From: Naematelia aurantialba
Taxonomy: Eukaryota > Basidiomycota > Tremellomycetes > Tremellales > Naemateliaceae
DNA length: 64,000 bases
Direction of reading: 5' to 3'
Assembly (NCBI GenBank): GCA_021527695.1
Contig: JAKFAO010000010.1
Coordinates: 930,001-994,000, forward strand
The position numbers and the translations under genes are program-made. Positions within the stretch are counted from its first letter, which is position 1; every line of letters begins with the position of its first letter. Positions 33,943-45,700 of this stretch are shown one piece after another. The notes below the pieces were generated by a model. That model had not been told where the DNA came from. It ran no database searches and saw only the letters and a program-made list of their open reading frames with translations.

Positions 33943-34849
33943 TGCATCGTCTGATGTATGCTCAAATGGCAATAGAATCTCTGGTCCCTAACGGGAAGGG
34001 TATCGCGTGGCAGAAGAGTACTCCGGCATGACGTAATGGAAGACGGGCCGATTCGTGCCTTGCGTTTCAGCGATCGGTCGGAGCAGATGTGTCCGGAGGT
34101 GGGAAGCTGGTGTAAAAAAAAGAGGGGAGGGAGAAAAATAGGGAGGAGGCAGGAAGGAAGGAAGGAGGAAGGGCAAGAGGAAGACAGGGAGAGAAGAAGG
34201 GAGAAGGAGGAAGGGGAGAAGGGAGAAGGGGAGAAGAGGGAAGATACGGCGAGAGCAAGCTCCACATGGGAGGGAAACCCGAAAGATCAGACCACCGTCC
34301 CAGGGATGACAACGCTCGCCACTATGCTGACCAGTGCAGCGATGCTAGATTTTACTGGAGAAAAAGAAGTGTGTGGCCCGTGGCCCGTGGCCCGTCGGGT
34401 GCCAACGCGTCATCGATCAGAGGTGTCCTTTGCGTAACCGAAGGGAGAGAGTCGACGTACTGGGTGCGTGGTGGTGGTTGGTGCTTGATTATCACTGCCT
34501 CACTGCCAGTAGAACGTACCGTCACTGCCAGTAGAACGCAGCGTCACCGTCAGTAGAACGCAGCTGTACCTGCTCGTTGCTCGTCTCGCAGAGAAGGTAT
34601 TCCACGGACACGCCCTCGAGGTATTTACCACTAGACCCAGTGGGAAAGTGCACGGTGAGTCGAGTCGAGGTGGCTTCTTGATGGACAAAGGGAGGGCTTG
34701 CCTGCCCTACACCAAGGGGCCGTGGAAAGTTGTGTGACACTTACTGATGGATCGTCAGGCCGTTTCTGCCTTCTTTCTTTCTTCTCGTCCAGCAACGCGG
34801 ACCAGCGGACAAGAGGGAGCAGCACGGTGGATAAGAGGCGGGTGCAGCG
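33943..34849. other. Spacer upstream of the PPxY membrane protein gene
   Basis: Nine hundred bp without a recognisable gene. It holds a purine-rich tract at about 34120-34250 (GGAAGGAAGGAGGAAGG type), a CCCGTGG triplication at about 34376-34397 and a 22-bp repeat at 34501-34566. Confidence 0.45.
34501..34566. repeat. 22-bp tandem repeat, three copies
   Basis: Units start at 34501, 34523 and 34545 with consensus CACTGCCAGTAGAACGCAGC plus GT; few mismatches. The repeat lies upstream of the membrane protein gene. Confidence 0.9.
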
Positions 34850-37397
34850 ATGTTGCGCTCAGCGGCGATTGCCCTCGTGCTGGGAGTGTCGGCGGCTAGG
34901 GCGTTCTCGTTCTATACTTCTACGCCAGAGCAGTGTGGCCAGCTCACGGTGACGTGGTGAGTTTTATATCTCTTTATCTCTATCTTTCTCGTCTCCTCCT
35001 TCTGCCCTCTCGCCTATGGACTATCCATTCTTACATTCTCACACTCTCACCATCTGCACTCTCATACTCCCACTCTCACTCTCAGCGAACTCTGCCTTCA
35101 CCGTGTGCCTCCACGTCTCTCGATCCTCGAAGCATAGACACCAGCCTTCGATGCATCCAGCGCCTCCTTCGCGATGGTCTCGCCCCACTCCCTGTGACTG
35201 CAGAGCGAAGGAACGACCGCTGACAGAACAGGGATGGCGGTACCGAGCCCTTTCATCTCCTGATCGTTCCGGTACGTGACGTCAAGACCCCGCACCTGCA
35301 ATCTTACCCAACCTGCTATCTGGTCCAGCTTGCTATCTCGTCCAGCCTGCTATCTTTCCAGCCAACTATCCTGCCCAGCACATACCGCGGGCATGTATCC
35401 ACCCGCGCATCCTTCTGCCGAGATAGACCCACGATCGACCAGACATCCCATCGATCTACCTACCAGACATCCCATCCATCGAGCAGCTACCATACATACA
35501 TCTTCCTCCTGTCCTCATATACCTCCATGCAGATCGCTGACCCCGCCAGACTACAACCGTAGACGCTGGCCGCATCGTCAATGTCTCGATTCCGACCGGA
35601 CTCACCCAGCCTTACTCCTACACGTTTGACCTACCAGAGCCAACGGGATTGGAGATGTTGATGACGATGTGGGATGCCACCGGATGGGGCAGTGGGGGGA
35701 CGACTGATACTTTGAGTGAGTTGGCTAGTCTTGATGTGCAGCTGCATTAAGGACGGGCGGCGCGAGTCAAACTCCAAGTTCTCAGCCACGGGGGACGGTA
35801 GGTTGCGGATGGGAGAGCGTCAGAGGACAAGCCCAGTATCTAATTCCAACAAACGGAAGGGTGGGAGAAGACAGACCCACGAAGACAGAGCTGATGCACC
35901 CAGCCGTGGGGAGCTCGTCAAACACATCATGTCTCAGCGAGTAAGCCCGCTCAGATCCATCATGACTCCACGCTCATATACCTAGCAACCTACATTACGA
36001 CTTCTTCTTCTCGATAGACCCCCAAACGGACCCCTCGCAATGCTCCTCGATGGCAATATCGTGGGACGACAACGTCACCTACCCATTACACCTATACGGA
36101 CTGATCCCGTCCGGCTCTGCCTTTGACATCCCCGTCTCACAGTCCAACTCGGATGTGGATATCAATTGGACAGTGGATATTCGAGCCGGGACAGACTTCC
36201 TTCTCGTCATGGCCGATTCGGGAACCTACCAGACTGGCGGGTCGACGAATTTGTTGACGGTTGGCTCCGGAGGTGATAGCTGTATCAATTCGACCAGTCC
36301 CGCCTCGGCCACTCCCAGTAGTTCAAGCACCAGTTCAGCGACCAGTTCCACTACGTCGGGGAGCTCCAGCACTGCAAGCTCCAGCACTGCAAGTTCCAGC
36401 ACTGCAAGCTCCAGCATTGCAAGCTCCAGCACCGCAAGGTCCAGCGCTGCAGGCTCCAGCACAAGCAGCAGCGCTAGTAGCGTCGCTGGAGTCGGGGGTG
36501 GCAGTGCAGGCGGAACAAGTGGAAGTGATAGTAGCGGGTCGAGCAGCGGTTCTTCCGGTTCGAGTAAGATCGGCCCAATTGTGGGCGGTGTGGTGGGCGG
36601 GGTGGCCTTTCTCGCGCTCTTGGGATTACTTGCTTTCTGCTGCCGCCGTCGCAGAACCCGCAAAGAGGCTCAGAAGGAGGGCGACCCGCTTCTCAAGTCG
36701 TACGGTGTTGCTGGGGAGAAAGGGAATCGTCGATCAGGGCCTGTGGATCTGCTAGAAGAAGGCGGCGGAGGTGCAGGACTTGGGGCGACACGCCACGATA
36801 GCGGAGAGACACACATGGAAGGCCAAACAGGAGGGTATGAGGTCACTCCATTTAGAGGCGGATACCCCGCTCCAGGCTCGCCACGTCAGGACATGGCGGC
36901 CGTTGGAGGGGTGGGGAAAGCGGATGATGCCAGGACTCCTGTGCGAGACACAGCAACACCTCTGCGTGCATCTCTCGACTCGAATCCCGAGGAAACGACC
37001 AATCTGTCCAGCGGTGGCGGAACCGGTGGGGCCGGTGGGACTGGAGGCACTCCGGCCTGGACGACGGCCCCCAGCGCATGGGCGGCATCGGACATGGCCA
37101 CGGTGGGGCATGGGCCGCCTGGCGACGAAGTTGGAGCAGCCGCGCCGGCGCGGAGCAATTCGATCCGGAAACCCGCGAGTGCGTCGACACTGCGGGAGCG
37201 CGAAGCAGAGCTCGCTCGGCCACTACCGCAGCCCCCGGCGCCGCGGTTCGTGCAGCACGAAGATTCAGGCGAGATTGTGTGAGTGATGCGTGATGCCACG
37301 CTGCTGGGCTCGGCTTGGCGAGTGCTGATGCTGATCGTGTAATAGGGACTTGCCACCGCGATACGATCAGCTGCGGACGAGGAATCCCGACCAGTGA
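34850..37397 (+). CDS. Single-pass type I membrane protein with Ser/Thr-rich stalk and PPxY tail motif
   Basis: Starts MLRSAAIALVLGVSAARAFS, a signal peptide, followed by YTSTPEQCGQLTVTW. Later exons give VSIPTGLTQPYSYTFDLPEP and a beta-rich ectodomain with QCSSMAISWDD and several N-glycosylation sites (NVT, NWT, NST). A Ser/Thr/Ala stalk follows, then one transmembrane helix IVGGVVGGVAFLALLGLLAF and a CCRRRRTRK stop-transfer. The roughly 230-residue cytoplasmic tail is Gly/Pro-rich. The last exon (about 37347-37397) completes EIV-DLPPRYDQLRTRNPDQ. The PPRY is a PPxY motif that could bind WW domains such as those of Rsp5-type ubiquitin ligases (inference). The whole resembles basidiomycete surface sensor-like proteins; function unknown. 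The intron between 34957 and about 35570 is long, and its exact acceptor is uncertain. Confidence 0.7.
36362..36454 (+). repeat. 15-bp coding repeat (SSSTA units) in the stalk
   Basis: About six copies of AGCTCCAGCACTGCA, encoding Ser-Ser-Thr-Ala-Ser units in the ectodomain stalk. The unit length keeps the frame. Confidence 0.9.
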
Positions 37398-37956
37398 GGC
37401 GACAGCGGGGGTCAGTGGCGATTGTCGTGGGGCACGGAGCGGATTGGGTACCGGGATCATCTATCTGTCATGTAATAGACTCGCGGGGTTGTATATACAC
37501 GGTGGTGGGAGGTTGGTAATACAGCATTCACGTGTGCATGTAGAGTATACACCTCTGTTGTACCGGTGTGTGCGAGACAGCGTACTGTGATTTTGCGTAC
37601 TGGGATTTTACGTTTGGCCGACGCATGGCTTACGGACGTGGAGGAGCAAAGTACTGTAGGTGGGGATGGAAGTGTAGAATGTGGAAAATTCTGCATGTCA
37701 TCAGAGACCGAGGCGATATGTGCATGTATGTTATGGTACAAGTTGTCGTTGCCATCTTTCTTACTGTAAACCATGTCGCTATGTATTTTGCCAATGTTTT
37801 TTTGCCACTTGCGTTTCTGTCACTTGCTCTTCCGTCTTGCGTCACTCGCCCTCTGTCACTCGCGTTGAAACTGACTCTCTTCATCACTGACACCGCGCGC
37901 GCAGTCCCGCACTACCGCAGCGCTCAAACTTCGACGCACGTCGTCCGATCACATCG
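37398..37956. other. Convergent spacer before the SDR gene
   Basis: Holds two 3' UTRs. A cluster of GCCACTTGCG, GTCACTTGC and GTCACTCGC words lies at 37805-37868. No gene seen. Confidence 0.4.
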
Positions 37957-39380
37957 TCACATCGTCACGTCGTAGTCGAGCTTGTCCTTGAGGATCTTGA
38001 CGCTCAAATCCCACACTTTCTGCGCCATCTCGTCGTCCAGTGCCAGCTCTGTCTCCGTGTCCACCTTGCCGTCCGCCTCAGTTATGTACCGGCCCTGCAC
38101 CTCGTGCCGCCGCGCCACGACGGCCGTGGCCGTGCCGGCCCATAATGCCGATTCGGCGCCTTGCTCAGGGGACATGAAGCCGACTGCAGCGGCTGCTTCG
38201 AGGGCTTTACCGAGGACGAGGCCGTAGCCTTCCGTGGCGGATTTCTGCTGGCCCGTGGAGACTGTGCCGGGGTGGACTGAGAGGGCCAGGATGGGTGTCG
38301 TGGATGTGAGTGCGGGGAGGTGGCGGCGTGCGAGTTGGCGGATAAAGTAGATGCTGGGCGGGTTAGCGAGGAATCGATCGATATCTGTGTAGGAGAAGTC
38401 TGCAAGCAGACAGCCTCGGGTTGAAAGAGGTAGAAGGTGGAGGGGATCAATGGAATAGCTCTTTGGAGGAGAACGGAGAATTATTTTAAGAAGACAGGAA
38501 AGAGAAGAGAGTAGAGAGAAGAGAGAGAGAAGCGAGAAGAGAGAAGGCAGTAGAGAGAAGAGAGAAGAGAGAAGAGAGAAGAGAGAAGAGAAGAGCCACC
38601 CACGAAAACAGCTTGGACCGCGAGTAGAGCCTCGTCGGATCCTGATCCTCACCCATCTCCTCCAGCTCCGTATTCTCAAGCTTGATATCTCCAGCCGCAC
38701 GGTGCAGCTCGCTGCTCTCACTGACGATCCTCGTCGAGAACACTTCGTCCTCGCTCTTGCCGACCTTTGTTGCTGCAGTCTCCTTTAGCTTGGGCAGCAG
38801 TACGTCGGTAAGCAAGAATGGCGCGAGGTGGTTGATTGCGAGATGATTGTGCAGCCCGTCCTGGGTCTTGCCGTACGGTCCCACGCCGATACCAGCGATA
38901 TTGTACAGCATGTCCAAGCGCGGTAGGGTGGATGCGAGCTCGCGCGCGAGGGTGAGAAGGGATGGTAGCGAGCCGAGATCAACTGGGTGGTAATGCAGCA
39001 GATCGGCGGCCCGGGGGTCGATGGAAGTGAGGTGCTCAATGGCTTCTTGGCCATGCTCGGGAGTGGAGGAGAGGATGTGCACTGAGAGGTGTCAGTCCGG
39101 CTATAGGAACTTGATATCGGGTCATCTAGATCGGATAGACTGCTGTAGGGCTAGAGGTTACGGTCTCGTGGAGGAGATTAGTGTGGGTGTTGTTGAGTTG
39201 GACAGGTGCGGGTAGTTGGAGGAAGAGAGACCGACCCTCGCACCCCTTCTGCACCAGCCCACCAACAATACTACGCCCAATCCCCGCACTCCCACCAGTA
39301 ACGATCGCTACCTTTCCACTCAGGTCAGGCATATCCTCAAGCTTGTACCGATTCGAGAAGAGTCCCGTGAGTCCCACCAT
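37957..39380 (-). CDS. Short-chain dehydrogenase/reductase
   Basis: Minus-strand gene, three or four exons, starting MVGLTGLFSNRYKLEDMPDL and ending KDKLDYDVTM. It shows the NAD(P)-binding TGGSAGIGRS motif in GKVAIVTGG, the structural LYNIAGIGVG (NNAG variant), and a probable catalytic Ser in RIVSESSELH. The YSRSK motif supplies the catalytic Tyr and Lys, and LSVHPGTVSTG follows. This is the classical SDR pattern, nearest to retinol-dehydrogenase/WWOX-like members. The substrate cannot be told. The intron after the YSRSKLFS exon is long because it contains a CTCTTCTC tract. The donor that restores SIYFIRQLAR is at about 38604. Confidence 0.85.
38485..38596 (-). repeat. CTCTTCTCT microsatellite-like tract in the SDR intron
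   Basis: AGAGAAG repeats on the plus strand; pyrimidine on the coding (minus) strand. The tract is near the 5' part of the intron that follows the catalytic YxxxK exon. Confidence 0.85.
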
Positions 39381-40257
39381 CTCGACGAGCTTGGTGCCGG
39401 GGCCGATGGAGGTGTTGAGTGGGTAGAGGGGATGAGGGGTGCTTTTGAATGTGCGGGTCGAAGCGCTGGCTGTCGTTAAAAGTGGTCCATTACGCCGAGC
39501 AGTTGTTCGCTCCTGGTGTGTCTGAACGGGCAGGAATGAAGAAGGGAATGGTGGAGGAAGGAATCATAAAAAAGGAAGGAGGACAGGGCAAGGCGTGGAA
39601 GGAGGGAAGGAAGGAAGATGAGAAGAAGGAAGGAACGAAAGAAGAAAAGAAAGGCAGTCATAGAGTCAAGACTCACAGTGTTCGGAGCGCTGTTCTAGAC
39701 AAGACGCAGAGAGAGCGGGAGGACATTCAACACCAGAGGGTGAGTGTCAACGTGTAGCTGAAGAGCGAAGCCTGCCCTTGTTATATACACACTGCTGTTG
39801 AACATGCTCGATGCATATGACTCCACCTACAAAGCAACACGAGGCTTGAACCTCGGGATCATCGCTGCACTCATCAGCATCACAGAGAAGAGTGGATCAA
39901 TTCAGGCCATCGATCGTGAACACATGATCGCGATTGCCACACTCCGGCGTTTCGGCGATAACGGGGTAAATCGCCCGGTGCCCGCGGACGCGCCGAAGTC
40001 TTTGAATGGCCGAGCATAGCAGTAGACTAACCTCGTCGTATCTCCATTGCGTATTCAGCAAAGCCTCCATCCGCTCACAACGATCACCCAATTGCAGTTG
40101 TTTCCGCGAAGCTGCAGTCTCGTCTCGACACGTAGGGAGATTAGCTGAGGAGCGGCCCCCTTTGTTAAAGAAGGACACGGCGAAAGAAAGGCCGGTTTAG
40201 TCATCTTCACTAGAGTCGGCTGGCGAGTTTGAACTGCAGTGCGGTCTGTTGGAGAAC
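39381..40257. promoter_or_regulatory. Divergent region between SDR and CK2 alpha genes
   Basis: Contains a purine-rich tract on the plus strand at about 39540-39660 (GGAAGGAAGGAAGATGAG), which is pyrimidine on the SDR strand, and a perfect inverted repeat CGAGGCTTGAACCTCG at 39840-39855. A 93-codon minus-strand frame at 39897-40178 has no recognisable family and was not called. Confidence 0.45.
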
Positions 40258-41924
40258 ATGGCGGGAGGACGTAGTGTAGTGAGTCTGACGTACCTGTGCT
40301 TGGTTTGGTCGTGTCTCGAGCTACTGGAGCTTCACAAGCTGCGAGTCGGCCTAGTCAACCTCGATAGCTGATCAGGCAGTCTCGCGTGTATGCCAATGTC
40401 AACGAGAAACTCGGCAGAGCATGGTGGGACTATGGTGAGCTAGCTCATTTGGCCAAGGAAGAGCCTGCCAGCTCACGCGTGTAGATAACCTCGTAGTCCA
40501 GTGGGGTGTGCAGGACAACTATGAGATTGTGCGCAAAGTCGGTCGAGGAAAGTACTCCGAGGTCAGTTTGCATTCCCCCTAGCCTCCGCAACCTCAGCGT
40601 CCTCTTCCTCAGCGTCCTCTTCCTCAGCGTCCTCTTCCTCAGCTTCCTTATTCCTCAGCGTCCTCAGTCCCTAGCTGCATCGCGCGCCACGATGCCGAGC
40701 TAATCGATGCAGGTGTTCGAGTCGGTGCACCTCCCCTCAAACCAGAAATGCATCGTCAAAGTCCTGAAACCCGTCAAGAAGAAGAAGATCAAGCGCGAGA
40801 TCAAGATTCTTCAGAATCTCGCAGGGGGACCAAACGTGATTGGGCTGTTGGATGTCGTGCGGGACAATCAGGTCAGCGCAAAGCTCCCAGATCGGCGCGA
40901 ATCCAGCTGACATTCCGGCTAGTCAAAGACACCCTCAATAGTGTCAGAATATGTCAACGTCAGCTACTGAACACAGTCGAGTAGCGCAGAGCTGACTGGA
41001 GCAGAACACTGAATTCAAAACCCTCTATCCCAAATTCACCGACTTTGACGTACGCTACTACATGTTCGAGCTCCTCAAGGCCCTCGATTTCTGCCATTCC
41101 AAGGGCATCATGCACCGTGATGTCAAGCCTCACAATGTCATGATCGACCACGAGCGGCGGCAGGTACGTCGGCGTCTCCATGGCGCTACATACAGTGTGC
41201 TGATACAGCAAAGCTGCGTTTGATCGATTGGGGGTTGGCAGAGTTCTACCACCCCGGCACAGAATACAATGTTCGCGTCGCCTCGCGATACTTCAAAGGT
41301 CCTGAGCTGCTTGTCGACTTTCAGGATTACGACTATAGTCTGGACATGTGGAGTCTTGGGTGCATGTTTGCGAGTATGGTACGTTGCGAGGGTTTTTAGT
41401 TTCACCACAGGGCCTCGGCTCATCTTGCAGATTTTCCGCAAAGAGCCGTTCTTCCATGGACACGACAATGCGGATCAGCTGGTAAAGATCACAAAGGTTC
41501 TAGGGACAGACGAGCTCTACGCATAGTATGTCAATCCGAAGGCATCCGGCTGTTTGGCTGTGGCTCACACGGACAGTCTTGAGAGATACGAAATTGACCT
41601 CGACTCGCAATTCGACGACATCCTCGGACGCTACCCTCGCAAACCCTGGTCTCGTTTCATCACCTCAGGTCTGTCTATGCTTGTGAAGCGCACGTGAATC
41701 CAACTGATGTCTGCCAGAAAACCAACGCTATATCTCCAACGAGGCTGTCGACTACCTAGACAAGCTGTTGCGATATGATCACCAGGAACGATTAACGGCG
41801 CAGGAAAGCCAAGATCACCCATACTTTGGTCAGTTGCGTCGACGGTCACTGTCTTCCGTGCTGATCCTGGGTAGCGCCGGTTCGCGAAGCCGCAGCCAAG
41901 CAAGAACTCTCCCGGTCACAATGA
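40258..41924 (+). CDS. CKA1: Casein kinase 2 catalytic (alpha) subunit
   Basis: About nine exons from MAGGRSV at 40258 to KQELSRSQ at 41924. The CK2 alpha features are all present: [19 protein letters not shown], the Gly loop [11 protein letters not shown], the basic cluster [27 protein letters not shown] instead of DFG in [13 protein letters not shown], and [20 protein letters not shown]. The N-terminal YANVNEK stretch normally holds the activation loop in its constitutively active form. The kinase phosphorylates acidic Ser/Thr sites in nucleus and cytosol as a tetramer with a beta subunit not present in this window. Exons are short; one intron (40562-40710) contains a 15-bp repeat. Identification is certain; several exon borders are approximate. 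Confidence 0.95.
40592..40651 (+). repeat. 15-bp tandem repeat in a CKA1 intron
   Basis: Three to four copies of CCTCAGCGTCCTCTT between the donor at 40562 and the acceptor at about 40710. Confidence 0.85.
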
Positions 41925-42741
41925 ATAACTACTCTCCATACTCCCTTTCTGGTGAGATACTCGCCTTCTGTGCCCTAGATCAAGACTTCCTTCCAAGTTG
42001 TCTCGTATCCACCTAGCCTCGTAGCCTCCTGGCCTTCTAGCCTCGTAACTTCCCAGCCACTCAGCCACGCCTGCAACCGCATTCAGTCGATACATTTCGG
42101 AGTAGACAGCTGTTACTTCTTTGCATGTATGTTCCGGATAATCTGTGTTGCCGAAGGATCCTGCAAATATCGCCGAGCTTTTGATACTGCACAATACTGC
42201 CCACAATTGGTGGGGCTCTCTCGGATGGCTCATCCGGTATATTCCCGCTTTGCTTACTACGAGCCTCTTGCGTTGTATGCTCGTCCGGTTGACGTCTACC
42301 ACGCTCAGACCTACGCTGTCAGTCTAGCTACAAAACTGTTACAATGCAGAGTGGCAACAAGGAGACGTGAATATTTGCTTCCGTTCTCTCTGCGCGTCTC
42401 CCAATAGGCGCCCCTGACAAACGCTACCTTTCCTCCCCCCCCCTTCCTTCGTCCGGTTACTTTTCATTCTCTGCGTCGTATTGTTATTCTACGAAAAGGT
42501 AAACAGCAGCATCTTTTTGTCAAGCAGCTCGAGCCGAGTGAGAAGAGAGGACTTGGGACAGTGAGGCTTGGGGCATTGCCGAATCACGGCGCGAAATTCA
42601 TCGAGAAGAAAACAGGGCAGGGATCGAGTTGGATGGGCGACACAGCGTTGAGCACCGACATCACCTGACCAGGTATTCACCTTTGCCTTTTGCCTCGCGA
42701 CCGTCCATCGCCATCCAACCATCCGCCATCCGTACGCAGCC
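41925..42741. other. Spacer between CKA1 and LRG1
   Basis: 3' UTR of CKA1, with AGCCTCGTAGCCTCCTGG / AGCCTCGTAACTTCC echoes at 42013-42055, and the LRG1 promoter. No gene seen. Confidence 0.4.
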
Positions 42742-45700
42742 ATGTCGTCCCCGGGTGCGCGACTGAGTTTCCCGGTCCCGCGCATACCGTCGCCACGACC
42801 ATCGACGGACGAGGGTGCGGGCGTTGCGTACAGGAATGGGACGGGGACACCCCGCTCGTCGACAGACCTCCCTCGACCTGGGTCGTCTTCTTCGTCGTCT
42901 CGCCGCCCATCAGCGTCATCGGTCCACCAGTCACCGACGTCCGCCACGTCAGCCGCATCGTCCTCGCACCGCGGGGTGCCGCACGGTAATGGCGTGTATG
43001 CAGATGGAAACGGTGTTGGGCACGCAGACGAACGGGACGATGCGGCGCGCCCTCACCAGCACGCGCACCAGCATCGTTTACCGCGCATCACGACGACTGA
43101 TACGCACGCGCGCTCGGGACCATCGGCCACATCGACGGCGTACAATGGCGGACCGCGTAGTGCGCCCATCAGCGGGTCCGGCGTGCTCAGACCACCTACC
43201 AGCGGCACCGACAGGGGAGGGAATGGCCTACCCATGCGGTCTTCCTCGTCTCCCGATCCATGGACCATGTCCTACTCTCGCGATTCTTCTCCGTCCAGCT
43301 CGCCGGTAGATACCACCCGCTCTCCCGTCATCCCTCCCGTCCTTGGTGCGCCGGTGAATCCCAACGCACCCAGTCGCCGCCAGAGCCCAAACCCCAACTT
43401 GCATAACATTCCCCCGCGCGTATCATCCTCCTTTAACGAGACCGACCGCCCTGTGACCCCGCAGTCGTCGAGTCAATCACTTGCCGAAGAGACGGCGACA
43501 CCGACGGGAGCTGGCGCGCCGTCAGTGCTCGTCAATGCGCAAGCTACACCCCGTTCTCGCGGCAGAAGCGATCCCACCTACTGCGGCTCTTGCAACCAGG
43601 TCGTTCATGGGCAATTCGTGAGAGCCATGGGCAAGGTCTACCACCTCAACTGTTTCCGCTGCAAGGTGAGTTCCTTTGGCCGCTGCTCCACGCAGGCACA
43701 GGGCGATACTGACGCGTCTCGCAGGACTGCAACAAGGTCGTCGCGCAGAAATTCTTCCCGGTCGAGGACCAGGGCCAGTATCCTTTGTGCGAACGAGACT
43801 ACTTTGCGCGTCTTGACCTCATCTGTGCCAAATGCGATCAGGCATTACGGTCCAGCTACATCACTGCGTGTGGTACGTTCGATGTGGTGGAGCACCTGGC
43901 CAGTGGCTGACGGAGCAGGAAACAAATACCATGTCGAGCATTTCACCTGCACAGAATGTGACGTCCTTTTTGGCCCCAACGACTCGTACTACGAGCACGG
44001 CGGGAAAGTCTGTGAGTGAAACGGGATTATGCAATCAACAAAGGTTCATCGCTGACGACGTATCAGATTGTCATTTCCACTACTCTACTCGCTTTGCCGT
44101 CAAGTGCGTCGGATGCGAGACCGCCATTCTCAAGCAGTTTGTCGAGATGAACAGGAACGGACGAGATGAATGTTGGCATCCGGAATGCTACATGATCTCC
44201 AAGGTGAGTACCGAAAGGCATTTTCATAGAAATATAGCCCAAGCTGATCGGACTAGTTTTGGAATGTCCGACTCGCGTCAAAGACCTTCAACACCCCCGC
44301 CAACTCTGCCGTATCTTCCACCGTATCGCTGCTGGAGATGACTTCTTCCACATCTGTTGGCGCGCCCGTCAACATGACGGCAATATCGTCCACTGCACCC
44401 CTTGGCAGTCCCGCTTTGGAAAATCATGTCACGCCTGAAGAGCTCAAGGAGCGGCAAGAAGCCATGGAGATCAAAGTCCAGCAGATCTGGCATGTGCTGT
44501 CAGGCTATGAGGAGAGTTCAGCAGCGTTGATTGGCGAGATACTCAAGGCGGTCAACTCGAGGCAGTTACTGGAGATTATCCTGTTGGCGGAAAAGTTCAT
44601 CTTGCACGTCGAGACGCTGTTTGCGGTGATCGATGATCTCGAAGCGCAGTTTGCGATGGCCGGAGCAAAAGGTACGTCGACGTCTACCGTGAGACTGATG
44701 AGCAGGGATGGCACATTCGAGAGAAGCCAAACAGCTGTGCCGGAAATTGGTCAACCTCTTCTCGACCATGTCGCAGATCCAGCCCACGGGCGGCCCGCCA
44801 AATCCGGGCGAGCTCTTTAACCTCATCACACAATTGGCCCATTACCTCAAGATCCTCATCCGTATCGCGTTGACAGGCTCCATCAAGCTTGAGCGCGAGC
44901 AGGGTAATACTACAGCCATGCCCAACGCACTTGCCCGCCTGAATCTTCTGGCTATGGATAACGGAGATCCCACTGTCAAGAAGCGAGGGGATTTCCCCGA
45001 ACTTCCTGCGCCGTCCAAGCAGCTGTTGTCGGTGCAGAACCGCGAAGAGCCGGTCACGGCAACGGTGGGAGACGAAGAGCAGTTGAAGAAGAGCATCGAC
45101 GCACTCACCCGCCGGCCACAGGGATATATCACCAGTACACAGTCCATTGCATATGGGTACCGCAGTCTAGCTGTGAGTTTTGTTCCTCCAACAGAGCTGA
45201 CGGTCAGTCCGAGGTGACTGGCGAGACGACGCTGCGCGGTCCTCAAGGAGAAGATTTCGTTCCTCCAGAAGGCTGCGCCAATTGCCGGATAGCAATCGAG
45301 GAGGACTGTGTCCGGCTAGGCATGTTCAACCGATGGCACTCGGCTTGCGTCATTTGTCTGGTTTGCGGCGAGCAGGCACTCGTGGCGATCAAGGAAGACC
45401 CTCCCGAGCATCGAGCGAGCAGCGAAGAGGGTCCACCGGCTCCGCCTAGAGTCACACGTCGGCCACCTCCGCGGGTAAACGAGTTTTGTTTTGAACCTGT
45501 CCATCTTCCTGCGCGACCCGACAAGATCTACTGCAACAACCACCGTACAAGTACCTGCGTTTACGGGTTCCAAGCGGTCTCGCGTCTGGAGCAGTACGCG
45601 TTCTTGCTCCACATTGCACTTCGGAGGCTATATGTCCATTTCAGAATACATCATGACCTCCCAAGTGGTGAGTCGCTCCGTTTGTGAAGCATGAACAGGA

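Noticed and set aside
39830..39870. tRNA-like B-box on the minus strand (GAGGTTCAAGCCTC)
   Set aside because: The T-stem does not pair with a seven-base loop and no acceptor or anticodon arm could be folded; it is just a short inverted repeat.
39897..40178. 93-codon minus-strand frame MSFFNKGGRSSANLPT... between SDR and CK2 genes
   Set aside because: No recognisable family and no supporting splice pattern; it lies in the divergent promoter region. It remains possible as a small gene.
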